DNA of 64,000 nt from Peptococcaceae bacterium BICA1-7 (GCA_000802095.1 JUEB01000033.1:372001-436000), one strand, 5' to 3'. Positions 7,760 through 16,138 are shown, numbered from the stretch's first letter. The notes: a model not told the origin generated them from the sequence alone. Numbers and translations are program-made.

Positions 7760-8202
7760 GGGCAAGTCGGGACGGTTCTTGCTTGCCCCTCCAAATTTTG
7801 TACATAATTAATTGATATGGTCTGTAAGTATTAATAGAGTACATTATAAACTTTCTAGGGCCATAACTTTTCTGATAAAACCTCCCATTATTCATATTAC
7901 TATCAATATATAAAGGAGGGGCTATAATATCAAAGCAGGAACGCACTTCTTTTTAGACATTATGGCTGGGGCCACTGAAGCGGTGGGATTCGGTGAAGCA
8001 GCAGTATTGTGACGAATGAATGCTTTTCACCGAGAATTACTGCGGGCGCTTATTGGGATTTGATCCCACTTCCCGGAATTGGTATGATAAAAAATAAATC
8101 TGTATGACTCAGGAGGAGGCATAGGAGGCATGGAAAGAAAGCGGACCATCGTCTGGGACGATCCTCAAATAAACAAAAGGGATGCGGTGTCATCCATTTC
8201 TG
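7760..8202 (+). repeat. 440-bp direct duplication, right copy (intact)
   Basis: It is the partner of 6728-7164. It contains a hairpin word, TATAAT at 7923-7928, the structured leader and the intact start of the thioesterase gene. Confidence 0.85.
7978..8069 (+). ncRNA. candidate pseudoknotted leader RNA upstream of the thioesterase gene
   Basis: Three helices can be drawn by eye. GTGGGAT 7983-7989 pairs with ATCCCAC 8063-8069. CGGTGAA 7991-7997 pairs with TTCACCG 8026-8032. GCAGTA 8001-8006, inside the loop of the second helix, pairs with TACTGC 8038-8043 outside it, giving a pseudoknot. A competing fold exists: AAGCG 7978-7982 with CGCTT 8047-8051, plus a local GGGAT/ATCCC hairpin at 8054-8067. 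Such alternatives are typical of riboswitches. The element lies between a TATAAT (7923) and the AGGAGG/ATG of the gene at 8130. I cannot match it to a named family. Confidence 0.45.
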
Positions 8203-8621
8203 GACTGGATTATCTGAGGGCCATAAGGGACGGTAAAATCAGCCCGCCGCCGGTTGCAAAACTGATCGGGTACCAGATCAAGGAAGTCGACCATGGCTTT
8301 GCGGCATTTGAACTTTATCCTGGAGAGCACCACTATAATCCTTTTGCCACCGTTCATGGGGGAATTCTTACCACGCTGCTGGATACCACCATGACCGCCG
8401 CGGTGCTTACAACGCTCCCACAGAACATAACCTGTTCGACGGTTGAGGTTAAAGTGAATTTTATCAAGCCGGTAAGTGCTGAAAGCAAACTGGTGCGCTG
8501 TGAGGCCAGGCCCATCCATATCGGAAGAAAACTAGCCACTGTTGAAGGTCGTATAAAGGGCGAAAATGATGAATTATATGCTCACGGGGTGAGCACCTGC
8601 ATGATTTTTAAAGTGGGGTAA
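8130..8621 (+). CDS. PaaI-family hotdog thioesterase
   Basis: The product has 163 residues and starts at ATG 8130 after GGAGGAGGCATAGGAGG. The hotdog-fold signature HYNPFATVHGGILTTLLDT lies at about 71-89, with the HGG turn at the start of the long helix, followed by beta strands STVEVKVNFIKPV and KLATVEGRIKG. PaaI-type enzymes hydrolyse acyl-CoA thioesters, often aromatic ones. The 30-residue N-terminal extension before the fold is common in the uncharacterised branch of the family. The gene is preceded by a structured leader and by a truncated duplicate of its own start 1 kb upstream. Confidence 0.88.
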   Translation: MERKRTIVWDDPQINKRDAVSSISGLDYLRAIRDGKISPPPVAKLIGYQIKEVDHGFAAFELYPGEHHYNPFATVHGGILTTLLDTTMTAAVLTTLPQNITCSTVEVKVNFIKPVSAESKLVRCEARPIHIGRKLATVEGRIKGENDELYAHGVSTCMIFKVG

Positions 8622-8708
8622 CCCACAACGTTGTATAAAAAAGATGACGAAGGGAAACTTGCTCGAAGCAATGTATTTGGCTGTGTGGCCTGTTTTTAGG
8701 AGAAAAGA

Positions 8709-9566
8709 ATGGTCTATTTAAATTTTTTTACATTTCCCACTGGGGATATGGAATTTGACTTTTTTATGGAAAAGGTAAAAAGAACGTGCTATGACTCGTT
8801 TTATCCATTTAAGATATTATCAGAACGTGGTCTTGAAAGAATTGATTTTGAACTGGTAACCATTTTATATGGTGGAAATGGTTCGGGAAAATCCACCGCA
8901 TTAAATGTTATAGCAGAAAAAACAGAAATCAATCGTGACTCTATCTATAATAAATCTAATTTTTTTCCTGACTATGTCAATATGTGCAAGATGCACCTTA
9001 AGGCCAACATCCCTGAAAACAGCAAAATTATTACCAGTGATGATGTATTTGACTATATGTTGAATATCCGTAATTTCAATGAAGGAATTGATCAAAAAAG
9101 GGAAAAGCTTTTTGAAGAATATTTGGATGCAAAATATTCTCATTTTCAGATGAAATCTATGGCAGACTACGAGCAGCTTAAAAAAGTAAATAATGCCCGA
9201 TTAAAAACGCAGTCTCGTTTTGTAAGAAATCAATTGATTAATAATGTGCGGGAATATTCCAATGGGGAAAGCGCATTTCTGTATTTCACTGAAAAAATAG
9301 GTGAAAATGGACTTTATATATTGGATGAGCCTGAGAACAGTCTTTCTCCAATGCGTCAGATGGAATTAATGAAGTTTATTGAGGACTCTGCGCGGTTTTT
9401 TGGTTGTCAGTTTATTATATCCACGCATTCTCCGTTTCTGCTTGCCATGCGTGGAGCAAAAATATATGATCTTGATGAAAATCCCGTTGATGTGAAACAG
9501 TGGACAGAATTGAAAAATGTACGCATATATTATGACTTTTTTAAAAGTCATCAAAACGAGTTTTAA
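8709..9566 (+). CDS. AAA-family ATPase (ABC-like, AAA_21 type)
   Basis: The product has 285 residues, with AGGAG eight bases before the ATG. The Walker A motif GGNGSGKST lies near residues 56-64. The ABC-like signature region is NGESAFLYF. Walker B is LYILDEPENSLSP, with the DEPE catalytic acid, followed by the H-loop FIISTHSPFLL. The spacing between Walker A and B is about 150 residues, as in stand-alone SMC/RecF-like ATPases such as AAA_21/AAA_15. No partner nuclease or toxin is adjacent, so the role (defence, transport regulation or peptide handling) is open. Confidence 0.8.
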   Translation: MVYLNFFTFPTGDMEFDFFMEKVKRTCYDSFYPFKILSERGLERIDFELVTILYGGNGSGKSTALNVIAEKTEINRDSIYNKSNFFPDYVNMCKMHLKANIPENSKIITSDDVFDYMLNIRNFNEGIDQKREKLFEEYLDAKYSHFQMKSMADYEQLKKVNNARLKTQSRFVRNQLINNVREYSNGESAFLYFTEKIGENGLYILDEPENSLSPMRQMELMKFIEDSARFFGCQFIISTHSPFLLAMRGAKIYDLDENPVDVKQWTELKNVRIYYDFFKSHQNEF

Positions 9567-9674
9567 TTTGTAGTTTTATCAAATAGTTACGGGAGGATGA
9601 AACCACTTTCATCAATTTTTGTGCTTTGAGCGGTGGGCCGCTTGCGGCACACTGAGAAAGGAATGGGACTTTAA

Positions 9675-10181
9675 ATGCAAAAAGAGCGTCTTGACGGAAC
9701 CTTGAGCAACACTGAATCCGTTTCCAAAATCAGCCACGTCAGGTGCCGCGAGATTCAGGCCCCCCTCATGGTAACGCTGATAAAAGGCTTCGGCCAAGAA
9801 ATGGGACATCAGCGTGCGCTTGAAACAGCAACACGTACTCTTGAAGAAGACGCCGCCAACGCCGCCCGTAAATTGGCGTCCCGGTATGGTGGTAACAGCA
9901 TGAGCCATCTTGCCAGCATCATAAGGGAAGTCTGGGCTGAGGATGGCGCGCTGGTCATGAATGTGTTGCAGGAAACAGACCGCAATTTCGACTTTGATGT
10001 GACTTGGTGCGGATATGCGGATTGCTACCGGCGATTGGGCTTAATCGAATTCGGAGTATGTTTGTCCTGCTGCCGTGATAAACCCTGGACCGTTGCCTTT
10101 AATCCGAAGATAGTTCTGACCCGGTCCCAGACCATTATGGAGGGGGCTCCCTATTGTGATTTTAGGTTTTCGTATAAATGA
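9675..10181 (+). CDS. L-2-amino-thiazoline-4-carboxylic acid hydrolase-like protein
   Basis: The product has 168 residues. The tail LTRSQTIMEGAPYCDFRFSY is the hallmark of the ATC-hydrolase-like family (PF14196), as is the Cys-containing segment GLIEFGVCLSCCRD. True ATC hydrolases open the thiazoline ring during L-cysteine formation, but many family members are small redox or metal-associated proteins of anaerobes with unproven function. It is followed at 160 bp by a radical SAM gene on the same strand. The ATG at 9675 has only a distant AAAGGA. Confidence 0.75.
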   Translation: MQKERLDGTLSNTESVSKISHVRCREIQAPLMVTLIKGFGQEMGHQRALETATRTLEEDAANAARKLASRYGGNSMSHLASIIREVWAEDGALVMNVLQETDRNFDFDVTWCGYADCYRRLGLIEFGVCLSCCRDKPWTVAFNPKIVLTRSQTIMEGAPYCDFRFSYK

Positions 10182-10341
10182 AGAATTTCCTCTGAAGGAT
10201 AGGGTATACCCCTTGCACATAAGTTGTAAATCGGAAAAGCCAATTGATACCATAGAAAATACCGTGAGATTTATTTTACTCTACATGATATTTTATAGAT
10301 AATACCCTATTTATAAAATAAAAAAATAGAAGAGGGAAAAC

Positions 10342-11619
10342 ATGAATACTCCCTATCTCAACAATCTTGCAATCAGTGTTGAAAGGCAAGGCCCCACCCG
10401 TATTGCAAAGGCAAGTTTTCCGCTTCGATACGGAAGGTACTCGGAGATTATTACATCGGAATATGAATTTGTGTTCAATCTGAATGGGGAAATTAAGTTT
10501 ATCAGAGGCCTGAATACAAGCTGGCCTCATCCGGCAGAGCAGTTAAAGCGAACGGTCGGCAATGATTGGGTGTATTATACCGTTGGTGATAGTGGCGGTA
10601 AAAGTGGCATCATTTCTTGGTTGGGAGAGTACTATTTGCCTTGCCTGCCATATCCAAGCAACTCAATCTGGGAGATCAACTATTCTTCTGATCCCAGGAT
10701 AATGAACGCGTTTGGCGCATGGGGTCAATTGTATGCCAACCTGTGTGTATCAACAAGAGATGGTTTATATACAAAAGATAAGGAGCTGATAGACCGCATC
10801 ACAGAAAATCATGAAGGCGTGCTCCACGAACGATCACGGATGCTGAATCAGATCATTGGTGGAGACGTGTCGGTTTTGCCTCCGGACACACGTCATGTGG
10901 ACTATGAGATTATCCCGCTTATTATTGCGGACGGATGCCTTTATCACTGCAATTTCTGTTGTGTTAAATCGGCAAACAAATTTCAGCCGCGCTCCAGATC
11001 AAATATCTTGGAGCAAATTGGAAGATTAAAGGATTTTTATGGCCGAAACATTGAGAACTATAGCGGACTCTTCTTAGGCAATCATGATGCCCTTGCGGCC
11101 GGGGAAGATCTGATTTCCGATTCCGCCTCTGAGGCCTTCAGCTCTTTCGGGCTTGAGAGGCCTGGGGGAATAACGCCTTTTCTTTATTTGTTCGGGAGCG
11201 TGCATTCGCTCCTTGAGTCCGGAAATGGATTGTTTGAGAGACTGAATCAGCTCCCTTTTTATACCTACATAAACATAGGGATGGAATCCACTGATCAGCC
11301 CACTCTGGTACGCATTGGGAAACCACTGGATAAATCGCATGTTTGCGAAGCCTTCAAGAAGATGCTTGATATTAACGCCACTTATAAAAATATTGAAGTT
11401 ACGGCCAATTTTCTTATCGGAGAAGGATTGTCTAATGAACATTATCAATCCCTAAAAAATTTACTTCGCGATGCACCTGTTGCCTCCCATGGCAAAGGGA
11501 CGATATACCTTTCACCCTTAAAAGACAGCCCCAAAAAACGCGAATTGCTGCCCTTGTTCAATAAAATACAGGAACAAAGTAAAATGCCTGTTTACATTTA
11601 TTTAATCCAACGGCTTTAG
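10342..11619 (+). CDS. radical SAM protein, Elp3/MiaB-like fold
   Basis: The product has 425 residues, and AGAGGG precedes the ATG. The motif CLYHCNFCCVK near residues 199-209 supplies the Cys-x3-Cys-x2-Cys cluster ligands. NIGMESTDQPTLVRIGKP near 310 is like the Elp3/HemN-type substrate segment. The first 190 residues have no motif I know and may bind the substrate. There is no SPASM domain. The function is not identifiable; it may pair with the ATC-hydrolase-like gene upstream. Confidence 0.75.
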   Translation: MNTPYLNNLAISVERQGPTRIAKASFPLRYGRYSEIITSEYEFVFNLNGEIKFIRGLNTSWPHPAEQLKRTVGNDWVYYTVGDSGGKSGIISWLGEYYLPCLPYPSNSIWEINYSSDPRIMNAFGAWGQLYANLCVSTRDGLYTKDKELIDRITENHEGVLHERSRMLNQIIGGDVSVLPPDTRHVDYEIIPLIIADGCLYHCNFCCVKSANKFQPRSRSNILEQIGRLKDFYGRNIENYSGLFLGNHDALAAGEDLISDSASEAFSSFGLERPGGITPFLYLFGSVHSLLESGNGLFERLNQLPFYTYINIGMESTDQPTLVRIGKPLDKSHVCEAFKKMLDINATYKNIEVTANFLIGEGLSNEHYQSLKNLLRDAPVASHGKGTIYLSPLKDSPKKRELLPLFNKIQEQSKMPVYIYLIQRL

Positions 11620-11765
11620 CGTACCGGGCACCTAACATATTGAAAATACATCCCCAGTTTAATTTTAGCAGCGTTTAGTCTTGTTCTTTTCCAATTCATT
11701 TTTGTTGTCAAAGAGTTAAATATTGTATATACTAAATAAAATATATGTATATACAGGGTGATGAA

Positions 11766-12041
11766 ATGGAAAAAACAAAATTAACACCTATTAGGTTCCC
11801 CGCCGACCTTTTAAATGACTTAGATAAATATGTAAATGATGGCAGTCGAAGTAAATTTATTATTGAAGCCACACGCAAAGAATTACAGCGGGTAAAACAA
11901 AGAAAAGCTATTCAAAAAGCCGCTGGCATTTTGGGCCAAAACAATTATCCCCAATTTAAGACAGCGGAAGATATTTCCGATTGGGTAAGAAAATTAAGAG
12001 ATGAATCTGAAGCCAGGAGGAAAGAGCTTTTTGAACAATGA
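11766..12041 (+). CDS. vapB: ribbon-helix-helix antitoxin (VapB-like)
   Basis: The product has 91 residues. ATG 11766 is preferred over 11745 because it opens the conserved beta strand of the RHH fold (KLTPIRFPADLLNDLDKYV), followed by the two helices with SRSKFIIEATRKEL. The C-terminal half is charged and would wrap the toxin. The gene ends inside the start region of the PIN toxin. RHH antitoxins repress their own operon; the AT-rich stretch at 11715-11760 is where an operator would be expected. Confidence 0.8.
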   Translation: MEKTKLTPIRFPADLLNDLDKYVNDGSRSKFIIEATRKELQRVKQRKAIQKAAGILGQNNYPQFKTAEDISDWVRKLRDESEARRKELFEQ

Positions 12042-12420
12042 TTTTCTATTGGATACCACCATTCTTATAGACTTGTTCCGAGGCGGCAAAGAAGCAAACT
12101 CTTTTCTCGATAAATTATCTCAAGAAGGCTCTCTTTATATTTGCCCAATAGTAGGTGCAGAAATCTTTTCAGGTATTCGCCCCGAAGAACTCCCTAAAGT
12201 CGAAGAGTTTTTTGAAGCAATGAACTGGTGTTCGATCAATTATAAAACAGCAAGAAGAGCAGGCTTATATAGACGCGATTATCAGAAAAAGGGGGTCACC
12301 CTTAGTATTTCTGACACCCTTATGGCAGCAGTCGCCGTCGATCACTCCCTTACTCTAGTTACCAATAATGTGCGTCACTTCCCCATGGAAGAATTGCAAT
12401 TAATTGAACATCCATCATGA
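12031..12420 (+). CDS. vapC: PIN-domain toxin (VapC-like ribonuclease)
   Basis: The product has 129 residues from TTG 12031, overlapping the antitoxin gene by 11 bases, with GGAGG at 12016-12020 inside the antitoxin. Acidic PIN residues are visible: the first Asp in LLDTTILIDLF, the Glu in VGAEIFSGI and the Asp in SISDTLMAA; TNNVRHFP follows. PIN toxins cut tRNA or rRNA and are neutralised by the cognate antitoxin. The overlap indicates coupled translation of a type II toxin-antitoxin module. Confidence 0.85.
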   Translation: MNNDFLLDTTILIDLFRGGKEANSFLDKLSQEGSLYICPIVGAEIFSGIRPEELPKVEEFFEAMNWCSINYKTARRAGLYRRDYQKKGVTLSISDTLMAAVAVDHSLTLVTNNVRHFPMEELQLIEHPS

Positions 12421-12460
12421 CATAATATACCATTAAACAGTTTCGCTTGTGCCGTGTGAG

Positions 12461-12480
12461 GACAAATGGCGCCATTTGTC
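12461..12480. repeat. perfect 20-bp palindrome
   Basis: GACAAATGGCGCCATTTGTC is fully self-complementary. The half-site ACAAATGG.GCCA also appears at 2020-2034, so this belongs to an interspersed repeat family. Confidence 0.7.
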
Positions 12481-12598
12481 CATAAATGAGTCAGTCAGGT
12501 GGCAATAAAGATTAGATTTATATACATCTATGATTATAGAGGTAATAAAGCATAGGTCAATCGGTACCGGTTATATTAGGAAAACTATTGCCAGGGCA

Positions 12599-12647
12599 AA
12601 AAAGGGGACAGGCTACTTTTGAAAAAGTAGCCTGTCCCCTTTTTTGT
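12599..12647. terminator. long perfect hairpin, probable bidirectional terminator / REP element
   Basis: AAAAGGGGACAGGCTACTTT and its exact complement are separated by only a few bases and flanked by A- and T-runs on both sides. It lies between the converging vapC and glycerate kinase genes. The GGGGACAG end word links it to the GGGGACA repeats near acsB. Confidence 0.75.
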
Positions 12648-12667
12648 CTTTTGGGCATACAGGAGTT

Positions 12668-12725
12668 TTTTTGCTGCCTGCTGACCGCTGACTGCTGATG
12701 GCTGACCGCCCGCAGGGCGGTTCTT
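12668..12725. repeat. GCTGACNG heptad repeats and CCGCCC hairpin
   Basis: Degenerate GCTGACC/GCTGACT/GCTGATG words run into ACCGCCCGCAGGGCGGT. The same combination occurs at 25541-25610, and heptads alone at 14558-14580, 14668-14690 and 22748-22790. They are short interspersed repeats common in intergenic DNA. Confidence 0.55.
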
Positions 12726-13872
12726 AAAAAAGCCGGGGCAGCTTTTGGCCGGCCATTAAGAGCCTCATGGTGCGTGCGGCGGCGTCGGAGGTCAGCTCAA
12801 AGGCCCGGTCCAGGGCCTCATTCAGTCCCATGGGCCCGCTTACTATGGTTACCACCGCGCTTATGCCCAGGCGGTATAAACTGTCCGCTCCCGGGCCGAT
12901 ATTGCCCGCCAGGGCTATTACCGGCAGGCCGTACCTGGCCGCTCTGACCGCCACCCCCGCAGGCACCTTTCCGCAGGCCGACTGGCCGTCTAGCTGCCCT
13001 TCACCGGTGATGACCAGATCGGTCTGCTGCAGATAGCTGTCAATATTGACGGCGTCCAGCACCAGGTTGACACCGGACTTCAATTCCGCGCCGGCAAAGG
13101 CCAGCAGCCCCGCTCCCAGACCTCCCGCCGCCCCGCTGCCCGGTATGCCGGCCACCTCCAGGCCCAGTTGCTCCTCTATGCAGCCGGCAAAGAAGCGCAG
13201 CCCGGCGTCCAGGGTCTCTACCATCTCAGGGGTGGCTCCCTTTTGCGGACCATATACCGCAGAGGCGCCGCAAGAGCCGCACAGGGGGTTTTGCACATCG
13301 CAGGCCACCTCTATTTTTACCTCTCTTAGACGGTGGTCCAGCCCGGACATGTCTATTCTGCACAGCCTGCCCAGGAGGCCGCCGCCATAGCCCAGATCCT
13401 TTCCACCGGCATCCAGCAGGCGGACTCCCAGGGCCTGGGCCATTCCCGCCCCGCCGTCATTGGTGGCGCTGCCGCCTATGCCCATGATTATTCTTTTGGC
13501 CCCGTGGTCCAGGGCCGCCCTGATCAGCTCACCGGTGCCGAAGGTGGTGGTTATACAGGGGTTGCGCTTTTCTTCCGGCACCAGGGTCAGCCCGGAGGCC
13601 GCAGCCATTTCCAGCGCCGCAGTGCCGTCCGGCAGCAGTCCGAACCAGGCCTCCACCGGGTAGCCCAGCGGCCCGGTTACAGATACCGGCACAGTTCTTC
13701 CGCCGGTGGCCGTGATCAGGGCCTCCACCGTTCCCTCACCGCCATCGGCCATAGGCACTGCAGTTACCGCCGCATCCGGGAGGACCCGGTGAATGCCGGC
13801 GGTAATGGCCCTTCCCGCCTCGGAGCTGGAAAGGCTGCCCTTGAAGGAATCCACCGCAACCAGTACTCTCAT
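12724..13872 (-). CDS. glxK: glycerate 2-kinase
   Basis: The product has 382 residues, full length for the GlxK/GarK family. The N-terminus MRVLVAVDSFKGSLSSSEAG is the family signature, GIGGSATNDGGAGMAQALG at about 131-149 is the nucleotide/substrate loop, and VITGEGQLDGQ near 289 is the second conserved block. The enzyme phosphorylates D-glycerate to 2-phosphoglycerate (or 3-phosphoglycerate), feeding lower glycolysis. It is transcribed alone, leftward. High GC and codon use fit the core genome rather than the AT-rich neighbours to its left. Confidence 0.93.
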   Translation of the reverse strand: MRVLVAVDSFKGSLSSSEAGRAITAGIHRVLPDAAVTAVPMADGGEGTVEALITATGGRTVPVSVTGPLGYPVEAWFGLLPDGTAALEMAAASGLTLVPEEKRNPCITTTFGTGELIRAALDHGAKRIIMGIGGSATNDGGAGMAQALGVRLLDAGGKDLGYGGGLLGRLCRIDMSGLDHRLREVKIEVACDVQNPLCGSCGASAVYGPQKGATPEMVETLDAGLRFFAGCIEEQLGLEVAGIPGSGAAGGLGAGLLAFAGAELKSGVNLVLDAVNIDSYLQQTDLVITGEGQLDGQSACGKVPAGVAVRAARYGLPVIALAGNIGPGADSLYRLGISAVVTIVSGPMGLNEALDRAFELTSDAAARTMRLLMAGQKLPRLF

Positions 13873-14040
13873 GTTTTCACCGCCAAAATCACTAGTAAAT
13901 CTTATATTATTTTATTACAATAAACAGTAGTCAAACAGCCTTTTAAGCATATTCCGTAAAGAACTCCACTCCTAAAAAAATATAGTTAAATATACGCTGC
14001 TAAATTTTACAAAAAATACTATAAATTTTTAAAATTTTTT

Positions 14041-14070
14041 TTGACTTATTAGGTATCTTCGTGTTATTAT
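14041..14070 (+). promoter_or_regulatory. sigma-70-type promoter of the zinc-ribbon gene
   Basis: TTGACT at 14041-14046 and TATTAT at 14065-14070 are separated by 18 bases. The start codon is 115 bases further on, so the mRNA has a long leader, which contains CCAATGGACAATTGAGG-like complementary words that could fold. Confidence 0.6.
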
Positions 14071-14184
14071 TACAAGTGTCCACCGAATTAGGTTTTGAAT
14101 AATCCCTTCCTCAATTGTCCATTGGTTAGGGTTACAACATCAAATCCTAATGCCTATGGATAACAAATTTGAGGAGGTTTTTTA

Positions 14185-14484
14185 ATGTATCAAGATCGTA
14201 CCCTGACTTGCCGTGACTGTGGAGTGGAATTTGTTTTCTCAGCATCAGAACAGGAATTTTTTGCTGAAAAGGGATTTACCAATGACCCCGGTCGTTGCCC
14301 CGAGTGCCGTGCAGCACGTAAGGCCCAGAACAGAAGGGGTGGCGGAAACTTTGGCTACCGCCAGGAGCGTCAGATGTATCCTGCAGTGTGCGCATCCTGC
14401 GGCAAAGACACCGAAGTTCCCTTCCAGCCCAGTGGCGAAAAGCCGGTATATTGCAGAGACTGCTACCGTCCTTCCCGCTACTAA
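14185..14484 (+). CDS. double zinc-ribbon protein (zf-trcl / CxxC-x17-CxxC type)
   Basis: The product has 99 residues with GAGGAGG before the ATG. Two treble-clef-like zinc sites are visible: CRDCGVEFVFSASEQEFF...CPECR at residues 10-45, and CASCGKDTEVPFQPSGEKPV then YCRDCY at 72-96. Proteins of this layout are small, abundant and of unknown function, possibly RNA-binding given the RKAQNRRGGGNFGYRQER linker. The gene is monocistronic, with its own promoter and terminator. Confidence 0.82.
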   Translation: MYQDRTLTCRDCGVEFVFSASEQEFFAEKGFTNDPGRCPECRAARKAQNRRGGGNFGYRQERQMYPAVCASCGKDTEVPFQPSGEKPVYCRDCYRPSRY

Positions 14485-14507
14485 GAACTGAATAACGGTA
14501 AAAACAA

Positions 14508-14540
14508 AAGCCTGCTGTACTTGTACAGCAGGCTTTTTTA
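14508..14540 (+). terminator. intrinsic terminator of the zinc-ribbon gene
   Basis: AAGCCTGCTGTAC and GTACAGCAGGCTT form a perfect 13-bp stem with a TT loop, followed by TTTTT. Confidence 0.92.
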
Positions 14541-14775
14541 ATGAATAGCTTTCAGCCATCAGCCGTCAGTTATCAGCCGTACAGAAAAACATGTCAGTAT
14601 GAAGATATTATCCGGTAATTTCATTCTCCATAGCCGCTTATCTGCGACCAGATAGTCTGATTCCGGACTGCTGATAGCTGATGGCTAGTCGACCGTAGGA
14701 CTTTATTCCAATCTTATGCCGGAATAGCAATGTTCCGTTCAAAAGTAGCCGGACATATCGATAACAGGCATTTTT
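14541..14775. other. intergenic repeats without a gene
   Basis: Heptad words (CAGCCATCAGCCGTCAG, CTGATAGCTGATGGC) occur at both ends. No ORF with a start signal is seen. Confidence 0.45.
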
Positions 14776-14850
14776 GAAGCCCCTCACCCGAAAGGGTGAG
14801 GGGCTTCTTTTAGTAAATCACCCGCTCCGGGTGACGACTTTTAGAAAGAA
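14776..14850 (+). repeat. 75-bp direct repeat with terminator hairpin, left copy
   Basis: CCCCTCACCC/GGGTGAGGGG followed by CTTCTTTT forms a terminator-like hairpin, then a second small hairpin TCACCCGCTCCGGGTGA, then CGACTTTTAGAAAGAA. The same 72-75 bases recur at 18283-18354. Together they bound the block of damaged genes. Confidence 0.85.
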
Positions 14851-14903
14851 GTCCACTACCATAATAGCATCGGAGGCTTACCAAAAGAGAGGAGGGATGG
14901 TGG

Positions 14904-15440
14904 TTGAAAGAGATCAGTCAAAGGCTATGCCTCCTGGTGGCGGCAACCGGCCTGGTTGCAATGGCGGCTATTTGTATTTTCATTCAGGATACCGTTGCCC
15001 CTGGGTCTCATACAAAACTGTTTTTGGCAGTTGCTATACTGGCGGCTATGTTTTTGTCAGGCTTTTCAATGCGGGAATATAAAAAGCTCAAGACGGCAGA
15101 ATTGATTATGGAAAATAAAATATTGCATATTCAGCCTGCCACAATTGACGCCGGGACCTGCGGCAAAACAGGCAAGGCTTTGCCGGTTGAAGGAATAGAG
15201 GTTTTTATCTCCTGTTTCGGCATCCTTTTGGATTCCAGAATCATCAAGTTTAATCTGGACGGCGTTTGTCTGAAAACAGTGGAAGTGGGGCGGGAATTCA
15301 TTTGCCTGACCTATGGGACAGAGGGGCGGACGCAAAAGATCCGAATTCTTCATGCAGCCATGGATAGCCCGGAGCTGCAGAGAATAGTGGAAAGATTCCG
15401 ATATGAAACTGGTGTTGTTCCCGTAATAACAGGTTTATAA
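14904..15440 (+). CDS. two-helix membrane protein of unknown function
   Basis: The product has 178 residues from TTG 14904, with GGAGGG eleven bases upstream. Two transmembrane helices are evident at about 8-28 (LCLLVAATGLVAMAAICIFI) and 38-54, followed by a 120-residue soluble domain with beta-rich segments (ELIMENKILHIQP, GVCLKTVEVGREFICLTYG). It looks like a small PH-like membrane-anchored domain, but I do not recognise the family. It is followed after 14 bases by a zinc-ribbon membrane protein gene. Confidence 0.6.
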   Translation: MKEISQRLCLLVAATGLVAMAAICIFIQDTVAPGSHTKLFLAVAILAAMFLSGFSMREYKKLKTAELIMENKILHIQPATIDAGTCGKTGKALPVEGIEVFISCFGILLDSRIIKFNLDGVCLKTVEVGREFICLTYGTEGRTQKIRILHAAMDSPELQRIVERFRYETGVVPVITGL

Positions 15441-15454
15441 AGAGGTGGATTTTT

Positions 15455-16138
15455 ATGTACTGTCAGCATTGTGGAGCAGTAATATCGGAAAATGTCAAAT
15501 TCTGCACGCTCTGTGGAGGAACACAAAATAAACCGTCCAAAACCGTGCCGCCGGATACAAATTCTCCCGTCAGCTTTTCATTAAAAATCAATGATCCGGC
15601 CTTTGCAAAATACGTCAAAAATACCAACCGGTGGTCTGCCATTTTTGCCGTTATTCTGGCTGTCGTCTCCGTAACAGGCTTTTTCATATACGGCGAAACC
15701 GGCTCCGAAATGGAAAATCCTTAGGCGCTGCTTATCGGAATTGGCATCGGCGGAATGTTCATGGTCATTGCGCTGTTTCAGATCATCGCCAGAAAAAGGA
15801 GTAAAACCTGGGATGGGACGGTCACGGATAAGAAAATCAAAAACAAGCGCCGCAGACAAAACACCGGCAATAACGATTACTACTGGGTTGACTATATCGA
15901 GTATGCTGTAGTGGTCAAAGAAGATAACGGAAAGAAGCATCAAATCACAGCAGAGGATGATGACACAGTATACAGCTATTATCAAATAGGCGACAGGGTG
16001 CGGCATCATGCGGGCCTTAATTCCTATGAAAAATACGATAAGTCAAAGGACAGCATCATTTTTTGCGCAGCCTGCGCCAGCTTAAACAACATATGCGACG
16101 ATGCTTGCTTTCGTTGCGGGTGCCCGTTACTAAAATAG
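15455..16138 (+). pseudogene. zinc-ribbon membrane protein interrupted by an in-frame TAG
   Basis: The reading frame from ATG 15455 is continuous to TAA 16138 apart from TAG at 15722-15724. Upstream is an N-terminal zinc ribbon (CQHCGAVISENVKFCTLCGG) and one membrane helix (WSAIFAVILAVVSVTGFFIY). Downstream, without a frame change, come a second helix (ALLIGIGIGGMFMVIALFQI), a soluble domain (WVDYIEYAVVVKED) and a C-terminal ribbon FCAACASLNN..CFRCGCP. It is most simply a nonsense mutation (one base from CAG or TGG), or read-through. The intact product would be about 227 residues with a zinc ribbon at each end. Confidence 0.75.

Noticed and set aside
7978-8090. Cobalamin riboswitch on the minus strand
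   Set aside because: GGGAAGTGGGATCAAATCCC and GCGCCCGC read leftward recall a B12 core, but the full consensus box is absent and no suitable leftward gene follows; the plus-strand leader is better placed.
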